DNA from: Gnetum montanum
Taxonomy: Eukaryota; Streptophyta; Gnetopsida; Gnetales; Gnetaceae
Assembly (NCBI GenBank): GCA_015680685.1
Contig: MNCI01033651.1
Coordinates: 370,733 to 434,732, forward strand
Direction: 5' to 3'
Length of the DNA: 64,000 nucleotides
The translations under genes were made by a program, and so were the position numbers. This document shows positions 33,763 through 45,145 of the stretch, in pieces. Within the stretch, counting starts at the first letter, position 1; every line of letters begins with the position of its first letter. The notes beneath the pieces are model-generated. The model was not told the origin of the DNA, did no database searches, and saw only the letters and a list, made by a program, of their open reading frames with translations.

Positions 33763-34666
33763 GAGAAAACACAAAAATAAACTTGAAATGCACAAATGAA
33801 CTATAATATTTTATTAAAATAATAAAGTGTTGCAAGAACAAAGTTCAAAAAAGTACAAGTTTATGTGCTTTGAATGGATTAGAAAGCTAAATGGATGGTG
33901 CTTGGATTCCAATGGAGATGGTAGAGTGTGTCCTATAGTTAGCTATGTTTTCCAGAGGTTCAAAGTTGTGCTCTCAAAGTTCTTTACTCCCTCTCTACTA
34001 CTGGATTTTCGTTGTTGATGGTAGAATGGTTGTTGGACTTTCAGTTAATCTACACTTCTTTAAGAGTATCTTTGCTTAGCATAAATGAAAATTTGCCAAA
34101 ATTCCTTGTAAAGAAATCAAGCTCAGTTTATATAGGTCATTGGAATCTAATTTGTTGCTACAAATTTCTACCATGATTGTTGACAGATTGTCACAAATTT
34201 TTGATGTTGCAGGCCATCCAACCCTAATGTATTTATTTAATTTGCAAAGTTTGATAAATGAAGGTCATTATAAATAGGTTTTCTTCATTAATACTATGTT
34301 GACCTCCTCATAAATACATTGGCCTTTACATTTATACATTGGTTTTCACATAAGTATGTTGGCTTCAACATGAAAGCTAAAGCCCAATAATTTATATGCT
34401 ATCCTTAACTTAAAAATCAAAGCCCAACAATTTATATACTAGCCTTAACATTAACATTAAAGGCCAATAATTTATACATTGGCTATAGGTGGCTCGAGCG
34501 TGTAAACTACTATGACCAACATAAAAACTATGAAAAACCCAAATTTGATAATCCCAAGGCATTTTTAGCCTTCCCAAGTCTAGGTACATGCATGATATGA
34601 CTTTTTTCACTTGGAAGGTGAGGCAATAACAACTTATGAAGAAGTTTTTAGCCTCCATAATTTAAC
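33763..34666 (-). repeat. 5' LTR of the Tat-type element
   Basis: It shares collinear blocks with 51445-52461: AAAATAATAAA, then ATAGGTCAT (TATA region on the minus strand), AATTTCTACCA and GACAG.TTG, then repeated ATACATTGGC/AATGTATGGGCC words. A TATATAAA-like promoter lies on the minus strand near 34128-34135. The outer end at 34666 (TGTTAAAT on the minus strand) is inferred from the second copy, which starts TGTTAATC. Confidence 0.6.
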
Positions 34667-34758
34667 ATATGTGAGATTGCAGCTAGTGAACTACAAAGTT
34701 CACATTTTATAATAAGATCCTACCTCAGGTTCAATGATGAAGGTTACAATGCCAAGTG

Positions 34759-36063
34759 CTAGGAAAATAAGGCAATTGTATCTACCATTATTTTACACCA
34801 AATTACAATGGTTTTGGTCATGAGTTGCAACATAAATTTTCTTTGTAATGTTTCACCTATCATACCTCTATAGAGCTTGAGATTAATAGGTTTTCCTTGA
34901 TCATCTTTGGTGAGCTTGAAATTTGCTGCCATAGGAGTATTTTTTGCCTTTACTTCTACCAAATTGAATTTCAATAGTAGATCTTCCAATTTTTATCTAA
35001 TTGATTTGGAATCCAAGAAAATTGTTGAGCTCTTCCATCATGCTCATTTCAAATTCTTATTGCATGAGATCTGAGAATTTCTTGCACATAATATCATTAG
35101 TAGCTCTGAAAATATATCATCAACATAAATTTAAAAAATAAGTAAATTAGTACCTTCACATTTGAGAAATAATGTAACATTAGGCCTACCTCTTTTGAAG
35201 CCATTGGATATAAGGTGTTGTGAGAGTCTTTTATACCAAGTTCTAGGGGCTTATTTGAACCCATAAAGAACCTTCTTAAGTTTGAAAACATAATCAGGAT
35301 TAATGGGATCTACAAATCCTTTGGTTTGTTCAACATATACCTCTTCTTGAATAGTCCCATTTAGAAAGGCACTTTTCACATTCATTTGATAGAGCTTGAT
35401 GTTCTTAATGCTTGAATAGGCTAAAAGAAGTCTAATAGATTCAAATCTTACAATAGGAGCAAAATTCTTACCAAAATTAATTTCTTCTTACTAATTATAT
35501 CCTTTCACGACTATTCTTGCTTTGTTTTTAATGATGTTATAATTTTCATTTATTTTACTTCTAAAAACTCATTTTGTGTTAGTAATTGGTTTATGGTTGG
35601 GTTTAAGTATCAATTGCCATACATAATTCCTAGTGAATTGATTTAGTTTGTCTTGCATAGTTGAAATTCACCCATCTTCTCCTTTTGCTTCTTTGAAATT
35701 TTTGGGTTCTAGTTGTGAAAGATATGCAAAATAGACACATATTTGCTTAGTTTGGCTCCTAGTATGAATCCCATCTTGTACTTGTCTAATGACATCACTG
35801 AGAGAGTATTATCTAGTAAGTCTAGGCATTTTAGGTTGAAGTGGAGATATCTCCTCATGTTAATCCTCATGTTCCTCCTCATGTTTACTATCTATTTTTG
35901 AATTTTAATCAATTTGAACTTGGGAGGTACTAGATAACTTTTGAATAGAAACTACTTCATCATTAGGTTGTAGAGAAATAATGTCACTATAATTAATTTT
36001 AACATTTATAGTATCTTCCAAAACATTAGTTCTTTTGTTGAAGACGCTATATGCCTTGCTAAT
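34759..36063 (-). pseudogene. Copia reverse transcriptase
   Basis: On the minus strand, the segment 35097-35500 reads VFKL/F..L and APRTWYKRLSQHL (partly frame-shifted), then CEGTNLL and IYVDDIFS with the catalytic YVDD pair at about 35103-35126. The C-terminal part (34759-34989) reads MEDLLLKFNLVEVKAKNTPM and KLTKDDQGKP, then LYRGMIG, the standard end of copia RT. Upstream, 35300-36060 shows the fingers region and the SKAY.VFNKRT end of the integrase module. RNase H is missing. Confidence 0.85.
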
Positions 36064-36150
36064 TGATGAGTGGCGAGGTACCCCTACACTCCACCATACA
36101 AAACGAGCNTGATGAGACGCGGTTTACACTAGGCCGCGATATCGCGTACN
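36064..36150 (-). mobile_element. Collapsed Athila LTR insertion in copia integrase, flanked by n bases
   Basis: The piece 36064-36108 is the inverted 3' end of the Athila LTR (TGATGAGTGGCGAGGTACCC on the plus strand). After n at 36109 comes TGATGAGACGCGG..., an LTR start in plus orientation, up to 36149, then n at 36150. The two ends point toward each other, so about 0.7 kb between them is missing. The n bases mark assembly joins. The copia integrase frame resumes on either side (NEGIF before, SKAY after). Confidence 0.75.
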
Positions 36151-37080
36151 GAAAATGCCTTCATTGATTTTAGGGTCAAACTTTCTTAAGGAATCTTTAT
36201 AGTTAAGAATATAACATTTAGAACCAAAAAAATGAAAATAACCAACCAAAGGTTTTCTACTAGTCCATAATTCATAGGAAGTTTTAGTAGTGAATCTTTT
36301 TACCAGTACCTTGTTGGAGATGTAACATGTAGTATTAATCGATTTAGCCCAAAAATGGTAAGGAATATTTTTTCATTTAATATAGTTCTTCCCATTTCAT
36401 TCAAGATCCTATTCTTCCTTTTAGCTACACCATTTTGTTGAGTTCTTGTAGTAGAAAATTGATGAAGAATGCCATTCATTTGATGATATCATTTAAATTT
36501 AGCAATCTTGAATGCACCTCCATTGTCACTCTTGATGACTTTGATGCCATAGCCTTTTTCTTTCTGTATCTAATTATAGATTCTTAGGAAATGATTAAAT
36601 ACTACATCCTTGTGATATTAGAAGGAAACCCAAGTAAAATGAAAGTAGTCATCAACAATGGTTACAAAATACCTTTTCTTTCTTAAACTAAGCATTTGAG
36701 AAGGACCAACCAAATCCATGTGAAGTAAGTCTAAGTGATGAGAGGCAGAGATGCAATTTTTCTAGCAAAATCCTATCCTTGTTTGCTTTCATTTTTGGCA
36801 TGCTTCATAGGTGTTCAAATTGAAATCTTTGAGTTTAGGAAATCCTTGAACCATTTCCTTTGTCACCAGGGTTTGAAGAATTTCTTTATTTATGTCACCT
36901 CATTCTCTACGCCACATACGAGCATCATTTGTATTATTGATCAAGCACTTGAATTCAAGGTTAGGAATATATCCAAATATAGTGGTGTAAACATTTTCCT
37001 TTCTAGTGTCTTCTATAACAATGTTTCCAGAAGTCAAATATTTTATTTTTCAAGTTTCTTTGAAAAAAGGAACATCAATT
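36151..37080 (-). pseudogene. Copia GAG-pre-integrase and integrase
   Basis: Minus-strand reading in order gives NDARMWRRE and EMVQGFPKLKDF (GAG-pre-integrase), then the first catalytic Asp in HMDLVGPSQMLSL near 36705-36740. VTIVDDYFHFTWVSF and IKSDNGGAFK with the second Asp (36510-36540) follow. Then comes QQNGVAKRKNRILNEM near 36410-36445. The last normally reads GV.ERKNR, so the catalytic Glu has become Lys (GAA to AAA). Long parts remain in one frame. Confidence 0.85.
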
Positions 37081-37444
37081 TTTGAATCATAAAGTTTACT
37101 AACACTAAGAAGATTATGCTTTAGCCCTTTAACAAAGAAAACTTTATTTACTATAGGTTGATCCTTACCTTTCCCTCCTATAGTACCAATACTTGTATAG
37201 GAGCTTCCATGTTATCTTGAAATATGATGGTTCCATAATTCTATTCTAAAAAGTGTATGAATTGGGATTTATCTCCCATCATATGTATTGAATAGCCACT
37301 AGAAATATACCATGTGCTTTTTTTGATAGTAGAGAGAGCAACTTGAGCCATCATATTTTGTTTAGATTTCTTCTCTTTTTGCCTCCAAACATTCTTTCCC
37401 TACAAGTCATCTTGTCTAGGCTATTTTTTAAAAGACGAAGTGTA

Positions 37445-37760
37445 ATGTTTCATCCATAAATGGCAAAAGACCTAAACATGTCCAAATTTTCCACAATAAA
37501 AGCAATTTAAGGTCCTAAATCTTCTTTTATTATCAAAATTGGAAGGATATTGTTTTGAATAATTTGAAGAAGCCTTCCAATTTTGATAATACAACAAGAT
37601 TTTGAAAATTAAGGTCCTAAATCTTAACAAGGATAATTTTGATACTCCGTGTTGTCCTAAATTGGAAGGATAATTTGAATAATTTAAGGTCCTAAATCTT
37701 GTTTTATTTTCAAATTGGAAGGTCCTTTGAAAATTTCGTACTAATTTGCTCAATAACATT
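37445..37760 (-). pseudogene. Copia gag C-terminal part with zinc knuckle and internal repeats
   Basis: The minus strand reads CFYCGKFGHV, stop, VFC, a CX2CX4HX4C nucleocapsid knuckle with all four ligands kept and one stop inside (37458-37505). Before it lies a stretch with the word AAGGTCCTAAATCTT three times on the plus strand (about 37509, 37609 and 37685), giving repeated RFRTLN in translation. The repeat suggests local duplication of a segment upstream of the knuckle. Confidence 0.75.
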
Positions 37761-38350
37761 GGTTAGCCTTTGAATGTTAGCCATTAGGTCTCAATTGTCT
37801 TTTTTTAAGATATGAACATTCTGAATTAAGAGTTGTAATCTTTGTCTCCTTGTCATGTATGATTTCTTTCATGTTAAAGTGTAGATTTTGAAAGGAAATG
37901 ACTTCACTACAAAGTAGCTCATACCTTTCTTCCAAGGAGATTTTATCTCTTCATGATGACATCTACAATTCTCAATAGATTTTTGATTTGTCCTGGTAAG
38001 ACATAGATGATGAGTAACTTTGAATGGATTCTTTGGACTTCTTTTCTTATCCAATTTTTTATTGATGTTGTTGGTTCTTATTTATTTTCTTGAATTTTCT
38101 TCATGTGACCTATAGTTACAATCTCTTTGGAGGCCATATGACCTCTTCCATTGCATACCCAACTAAATGTAGAAGAGGAAATATAATGTTTACCTTTAAT
38201 TATATAGCAGAGGAGTTGAATGTAACTTTTAAAGATAAATTGGATGAAGCATATCAGTCTAGTTATCTTGTTGAATCTAATAGTTTTTGATGATCTAATA
38301 TTCGTTGCACCTTCCATGTTCATGATGAATTATCTATGTGAGATTACTAC

Positions 38351-38362
38351 TTTTTGATACCA
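38351..38362 (-). other. Primer binding site of the copia element
   Basis: The minus strand reads TGGTATCAAAAA just inside the LTR end CCTCCACA, against TGGTATCAGAGC. Confidence 0.75.
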
Positions 38363-38364
38363 TT

Positions 38365-39424
38365 TGTGGAGGATTGAGATCTTAGAAGGAGGGGTTGAAT
38401 AAGTTTCCCAATTAAAATGTTGTAGCCACAAAAACACATACAAATTTTATGTGGTTTCCCAACTTGGGTACATCCACACTTAGAGGGTAGAATCCATGTA
38501 CATCTCTAGAATTTGTTTCTTTAAGAAGTGGTTTGAAGGGTACCATACCTTGTACAAGCTTTAAGCTCTACTTTGGAGTGTTTTTTCATAGTGAAACTAC
38601 TCAACCTTGTAAGGTGATGACAAGCTCAAAAATGTGGTTTAGATGATCCCACAACCTTTAAAAAATTTAGCTATTCACTAGAGTATTCTAACATTACAAA
38701 ACCACTCAATCCCATAGGATCTTGAAAAGCTCAACAAAGATGTCTTCTCTCAACAAGCACATCAACCCTGCACAGTAATAAGAAAGGAAGAAAGAAAGAA
38801 GAAAGAAAGAGTGTAACTCAATTTACAAATCCTTACACTTGAAACACAATACAATTAATACAAGAAAATGATGATACAATGAAAATCAAATACAAATTTA
38901 CTTAGAGTAGCTAAGATGAATCTTTCAATGAATAGTTCTTGCACAATTCCCAATATTTTTACATTGTCTTATAGCCTTGGAGTTCTTGAAAACTCCTTGG
39001 AATTTTTACAATAACTATCAAATGACTAGTGTAGACATTTGCTTTAAAGTTTAGATGTCTATCTAAGAATGTCCTCAATGTAGTAGAGACGTCTACTTAG
39101 GAGTGTAGATGTCTACTCTATGAGATAGACGTGTTGCTATTTTAGATAAACATCTATTTTCCAAAGACACTTTGAGATATGAAGAATTTTTATGACCCTT
39201 GGGTCTCTTGACAATTCTCAAAGCATCTTCATTTGATTTGTAGACTTTGTTTTCATCCATGCTCTCATCTAGTCCACTTAGTCTTCATTTTGACATCTCA
39301 TCATGGATCTCATTTTTCAATTTTTGCTGATTAAATTTCTAATGCCCCTACAAGATCATAATTAGACACATACATTCAATATTCTCCAATTTCTCTAAGC
39401 TTTTGACATAGCAAAAGGTCAACA
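38365..39424 (-). repeat. 5' LTR of the copia element
   Basis: On the minus strand it begins TGTTGACCTTTTGC and ends CCTCCACA, with TG..CA termini, 1,060 bp. No partner LTR is present, so boundaries rest on termini, primer site and the start of Athila integrase beyond 39424. A (GAAA/GAAAG)n stretch lies at 38785-38815. Confidence 0.7.
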
Positions 39425-40329
39425 CTTATTTGTTATCTTAGTTTAACTATTAGCTTGGGGGTAATAAGGTGTTGTTAGTTTATCTTCCACCCTTAAATAT
39501 GTCATCAATTTCTTAAGGTAGCACTTGTAAAATGAATTTCATTATTAAAAATAAGTGCTCTAGGTATGCCCAACCTATTTACCACCTATTGTTGAAATAA
39601 CTTGGTCATAGTTTTTGATGTGGAATCAAGTAAAATTGCAACCTTTTCTCATTTGAAATAATAGTATGCTATAACAAAAATGTAGAAATTCCTATTAGAA
39701 ATGGTTACAATGGAATATATAAAATTAATTTCTCACAAATAAAATGATTCTAATGGTTAGATCCATTATTGTGGATGCTCCAGCCTTGTAGTTATTCCAC
39801 CATCTTATTGAAATCCATCACAAGAGTTAGCAAAGCCATGTACATCCTTGAAGATCATTAACCAAAAGTATCCTACCATAAAAAATTTAATGGTAATGCT
39901 CCTGATTACATAGTGGTCTTGACAAGATCCTTCATGTACATCTTGGAGAATATTAAGTTGATCTTCATTAGGTACATATCATTACACCAAGCCATCTCTA
40001 TAGATTTTGTAGAGATTGCCTTATAACTCAATATAATGCTTGATATGGTGGAGGAATTATTACTTTTTCCTTTAGTCTCATTTAGTAGATACCTCCTCTA
40101 TGAGTAGATATGAGAGGAAGTCTATGCACCATGATGTGGCTACATCTATTATTACCATTTTTACCTTTGTAAAAAATATCTTATTAGAAAACTAATCAGA
40201 AAGAGGCTCTTCATCAACCTTACTATTCCATTGTAGTTGGGATATATGATCATCTACAACATTTGTGGTTTTTTTGTCTATCATCGTAATTTCAAAATCT
40301 TGTAAAATTACTAATCATTAAATGATACA

Positions 40330-40620
40330 AGGGTTAACTACTAATTTTTTCATGAGAAGCATATTGCATTGTGACCAGTGTATATGAAGACTAGATATTC
40401 AAACACATAGTACTTGAATTTCTCTAAGGCATACACCATGGTCATTAGCTCTTCAACTATTATGATATAGTTTAACTATGTTCGTAGAGTGCTCTTTCTT
40501 ATTTAATGAATATCATATGAATACTTTTGATTTCCCAACTATATCATAACTACTACTAAAGTGAAATTGGATGCATCTATCATGATGTGAAATGACCTAA
40601 ACTAGTCAGGTGCTTGTAGA
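40330..40620 (-). pseudogene. Athila RNase H remnant
   Basis: The minus strand reads IMIDASNFTLVVVMI, a broken middle, then VEELMTMVYALEKFKYYVF and FIYTGHNA. The first catalytic Asp (DAS) and the E in VEEL are kept. TDH has become TGH. It directly follows the RT. Confidence 0.75.
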
Positions 40621-40859
40621 ATTGATGTTTCCACAAGTTTCTATTTCAAAAGTTTGAATGTGTGATCACATTTCTTGGTTCACTTTATTTATTTACTCTA
40701 CCTATTATTTTATGATTTTTGAGAAGTTCTCTATAAATCTTCTAAAGTATCATGTGTATCTAAGGAATAATGTAACATCTTTAATAGTTTATGGTTTTTG
40801 AGTAGTTTCTTATATCACTTTGATATTTCTTTTTGAATTCACCTGTATTTCCTTTTTTG

Positions 40860-41430
40860 ATAATCATTGTCTAAGAACTATACTTTCTTGAACTATTATA
40901 TGGATCTTTTTCTAATTGAGATTTGGATTAGTTTCTATATAACATTTCAAAACTTGCTCCAAAATGTCCAATGGTTATTTAAAATTAGAGTCATAAGTGG
41001 AGAAGTCATCCATGAAGACTTCAACACCATTACTAATTTGCCACTGAAAGATGCTAAGGATAAGATGATGAAAAGTTACAAGCATATTACAAAGACCAAA
41101 TGACATCTTTTTTATGCAAAGATCCTCTAAGTACTTATCAATGTTATTTTTTCTTGATTTTTAAGGACTATTTAGATTTGATTATAACCACTATATCCAT
41201 TTAGGAAGTTGTAAAAATAGTTCCCAGTAATGATGTCTAACAACTTGACCACAAATGATAGTGGAAAATAGTCCTTAAATGTTGCCATGTTTAATAGCAA
41301 AAAATTTATGTAGATTATCCATTGGTTATCTTTCTTGGGTACAATAATAAATGGACTTATTCACTCACTATCAGCAACAGGGTAGATGAACTCAACCTAA
41401 AGGAGATTTCTTATATCTTTCTTAATGATT
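40860..41430 (-). pseudogene. Athila reverse transcriptase remnant
   Basis: The minus strand reads FGLCNMLVTFHHLILSIFQ then GVEVFMDDFSTY (near 41005) with the catalytic MDD intact, followed by ILEQVLKCYIETN and LN..K. Upstream are INFLLLN, FPL.F and FYNFLNGYSGYNQI-like blocks with shifts. These match Athila RT (FGLCNAPATF, EVFMDDFS, ETNLVLNWEKCHFM). The plus-strand open frame at 40867-41103 is antisense. Confidence 0.85.
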
Positions 41431-42669
41431 TGCTATAATTTGAAGGTTAACCTTCTTTATGACTATCTTTTGGGCTTAATGGTAGGATCTATATAGATTC
41501 AATGTGGGCATATGCATAAATCAAGTTTTATAATTGTATCATATGACTAAGAAAATGCTATTGGCTATTTATCCATGATCATCATCAACTTCTATTTTTT
41601 TTCTTTTGTAAGCTTTACATTTAAAATTATTGGTTTACCATTTTTTAGAAACACATACTTAAGTAATGTGGGTAATGTATTTAGTTCAAAATGCTTCAGT
41701 TTAGAAGTTTTCAAAATCTCCAGGTATTCCTAATCCATGTCTACTTCTTTTTTGTAGTCTACTTTAGAGAGTTGGTATCTAAGCCACTTAATCTCATTCA
41801 GTTTATTAATGTAAGAAATTATGAGTTCTTCTATTGGTTTCATGCACATTATTGAATTACAAATTTCCTTTGAAATTAACTAGTAGGTGCCATTCTAGTT
41901 TTTGGTTATTGTGTACATGCACCTTTACATATTTTCTACTTTAACACATGATTTACATGTGGTGATTATCTTTGTCTAACAACCCATATCTTCTACATGT
42001 AGTTGTACTTGATGTCACTATACATGATACATGAAACTTTCTTCTTCTTCATAACTTCATGCATATTTTTCTTAGAGATTTCCAAGGAAAGGTTTCTAAT
42101 TTCTAGCTTGGCATCAATAGTTCTTAGCTAAGCTCTAGTTATGATGATGGAGAATTCTTTCTTACATTTGTTTACATGAATTACTAGGAAATCAGGAGGA
42201 TATGACCAACCACTGATAGTGATCATAATATCCTCCATTAGTTTCAATGGAATAGTAATGGACTCATCTACAAGTCCTAACCAAATGCTATATTTCTTAA
42301 GTGGTGATAGGTTTTATGTCTTATAGATCTCTTAAGAGATCATGTTAACTCCAAAATTGGAGGCTAATAGAGTGTTGCCTATTGTATTTTTAGTAATCTA
42401 AAAATAGATGAAGGGACTTCTCATGCTAGTTCTTTTTCTGGAAAATTTCTTACTTTTATTTAATCTATAACCACATGTGTTAACGTGATAGTTTTTACTT
42501 TAGAAGTAATTTGATTTAAAGATGGCTTGTATGACATATGGTAGGTTATTAGTGTGGGATCTATAACCACAAATGTATATGAAGGTTTAGGTGGATTGGC
42601 TTGTCTGAAAAATGTATACTTCTGAGGCATGCACTTAAAATTACATAATTCACCACCTACTAACAAGGT

Positions 42670-44290
42670 TACTACTCATGGAATTTTACTATTATGGTTA
42701 TGATGTGATTTTACCTTATATGGCTAGAGTAGGTAGCAAAGGATTTAGATCATGTAATTGATTATTTGAAATCAAGATAATAAATTAATTTATTATAATA
42801 TAACAATACTAATTATAGTATAGAAGAGTAATTATGTCTAATCAATTACAATCATTAAAATAATAAACTAGGTTTAGAGATATATGAAATAATCCCTTAT
42901 TATCAACTTGCCTTATGACAATGAGTTAATATTTTGAGAAATTCCTATTTTATTAACTTATTTCTAAGTTGGTATCTATATTATACTGAAATTTAAAAAA
43001 TAAAACATTTATTTCTATTACTAGAACTAAGAAATAAACATTTGTTGCAAGAGTGATAAAATAAAGTATTTTTATTACTATAATATCAAAATAAGCTTAT
43101 CTTTTACAAGAGTAACCATAGTGACAAATACCAATTTCTTTCAAAAAAATGTATCTCCCACCTTATCTTCCTTATACAAATATATACATATGCTAATAAT
43201 ATTAACAATAATTTCTAGTAGTTACAATAGATTCAGTTACATCAATCATAGCAAGGCTACTAAATAAAAATAAAGTAAAATGAAATATTGTGGTGCTTCC
43301 TTCATCAGCCACATGTTAGATAGGCAAAAATTCATATTTCCTTTCTACATTGGTTAGAAATTTGATTAATTAGTTTTATCTTAATATTAATCATGATAAA
43401 ATTCAATAATAGAATAATGTATAAGGAGATCAAAATTCTTGCTTATAATATACTTTCTCAGCAATTATTTCTAGATTCTCAACTACTTTGAGGGCTTAGT
43501 TGTTGAAATTAGTGTATGTCATTTTCCTTTCTTTTGACATACTGTCTTCTTCACATAAAAAAATTCTTCTTGATATTTTACTAAGTTGTTAGTAATTTTG
43601 ATGAAGTTCTCTAATTTTGGACTTAGATTAACTAGTATGCATAGGAATTTGGTGTGTCATGATTTTATAGCTATAAGGTTTTATGGTTCAATGGCTTTGA
43701 ATTTATCAAAATATGTCCTACACACTCTTTTAACTCTCTTTTTCATTCCTACTACATTATTCTTAATCTTATCTATGACTGCAAAGGATGTAGAAAATAA
43801 TTTTATCCAATTTTGGATGGTATCAAATTCTAATTTGAGGGAAAGAGGATGTATGATTTCTATGGTTCTCTTGGCACACTCATTGATATTCTTAGCTAAA
43901 ATATTGGTTTTTTTATTGTTGAGTAAGAAATCAATGATTCATCCCTGCTCTTAGATACAATCCTGACACTATGCTAACTAGTCCTATTGGCATTTGATAA
44001 TGGTCTCTAATTTATCTATTTATTCTTCTTGTTGGGGGTTACATAAGGAGAATTTAAGATAAACAAATTTTGACAATTGTGTCTTAATAGGATAACTAAG
44101 TTCAGGGGGTTTCTCAGTAGTCATGTTAGTAGGTAAATTAAAGGGTTGTGAAGAAGGAATGAATTCTTTTATATAAATTTCAGCAAGGAACTGTACCCCA
44201 AATAGTTATTTGGTGATGATTTTATGATGAATAGTTAGCTTCATCCTCATCTTGACCCTTTCTTTTGTAATAATGAGTAGATAAAGATGA
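42670..44290 (-). other. AT-rich stretch with a charged helical coding remnant
   Basis: From 42700 to 43560 nothing is recognised. On the minus strand, 43680-43950 reads a charged helical piece with NINECAKRTIEIIHPLSLKL and KNNVVGMKKRVKRVCRTYF. It lies where the N-terminal part of an Athila polyprotein would be expected, but the similarity is not specific. Confidence 0.4.
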
Positions 44291-44300
44291 GGTGTCTAGG

Positions 44301-45145
44301 TGAGTGGCGAGGTACCTCTATATCCAGCCATATGAATCACTAGAATTCACACATAATCTAGTTGAATTCCATGAATGGGACTAGTTATGACATCTAGATT
44401 GCTATGTCTTGATCTTAGTACACTATCTTCCCACTTGGACTAGTGGTAGCTTTGTCATGTATGGTTTAGTTCAAAGTGAGGCATATGATTTTTATTATTT
44501 TATATTTTATTGTTCTATGATTAACCATAGGTTGAAACTCAATTTATAATCAATTCAACTAATCTAATTACTAATTAATAATCAACTACCCTAACATAAG
44601 TATATGATCCCACTTCTCATGCACATCTTGAACACATAAAACACTAGTAGGTTACCAAACATTAAGCATTGCTGGGATTACCAAGAGTCATACGCATGCT
44701 CAAAGTAATCATACTTATGTACTTAATTAATTAACATGCATGAAAATGTAAATCTTAACTAAGTATATAAAGCGTAAATTGCATGGAAAGTAAATCTAAT
44801 CTAAGTTAAAGTGTTGTAATGAATAAGAATCAATCTTGATCATATTGCCACTCTAGGTACATTGCTAGTCAAATAAGACTTCATACAACTGACTCATATA
44901 CACTTTGTGGGGACTCACTGATTGTTCTCTAAGATTATAGAATAAAACTATGAGAATTTGGCTACTCTATTGACAAAACTATGAAAAACTATTGAAACTA
45001 ATGCCCAAACCATGCTCCTAAGTGCTATATTTATAGGCTGGTGTATACCCTGCAATATTAGATATCTGACATCGCATCCTTACTTGATGTTGAGGCTCCA
45101 ACATTAGGTACCCAACGTCAGAGCATACAAAAACATGCTTCATCA
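44301..45145 (-). repeat. 3' LTR of the gag-only Athila-type element
   Basis: On the plus strand it opens TGAGTGGCGAGGTACC and closes AACATGCTTCATCA. It matches 49782-50649, with the TATA box TATTTATA (plus strand) at 45028-45035. The outermost three bases differ from the TGA expected, so the boundary is good to a few bases. Confidence 0.85.

Larger units (their letters stand above)
27600..34666 (-). mobile_element. Truncated Tat-type Ty3/gypsy element: LTR, leader, gag and protease
   Basis: On the minus strand it runs from a 5' LTR (33763-34666) and primer site (33753-33762) through a repeat-bearing leader, gag (about 32520-28870) and protease (about 28330-27780). It stops near 27600, before any reverse transcriptase. 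Gag and protease resemble those of the Tat/Ogre lineage. A 73-bp tandem array at 29990-30660 lies inside the gag region. A Tat-type RT-RNase H-integrase lies separately at 53560-57010. Confidence 0.7.
34740..39424 (-). mobile_element. Ty1/copia element, 5' LTR to reverse transcriptase, 3' truncated
   Basis: It has a minus-strand 5' LTR (38365-39424), primer site (38351-38362), gag with zinc knuckle, protease region, GAG-pre-integrase and integrase, and reverse transcriptase. It ends near 34740 without RNase H or 3' LTR. The order gag-integrase-reverse transcriptase is diagnostic of copia. Its start abuts an Athila integrase at 39430, so it probably inserted there. An Athila LTR fragment (36064-36149) splits its own integrase. 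Confidence 0.9.
39430..44000 (-). mobile_element. Athila-type Ty3/gypsy pol fragment
   Basis: Minus-strand order is protease (about 42300-42170), reverse transcriptase (about 41430-40860), RNase H (about 40620-40330) and integrase remnants down to 39430. The protease block VDESITIPLKLMEDIMI with YPPDFLVIHV, and the RT block VEVFMDDFSTY, are typical of the Athila lineage. The element is cut at 39424 by the copia LTR. No LTR can be assigned to it, and its relation to the adjacent LTR at 44301 is unclear. Confidence 0.8.

Noticed and set aside
40867-41103. 78-codon plus-strand frame as a gene
   Set aside because: It lies antisense to a clear Athila reverse transcriptase with FMDDFS.
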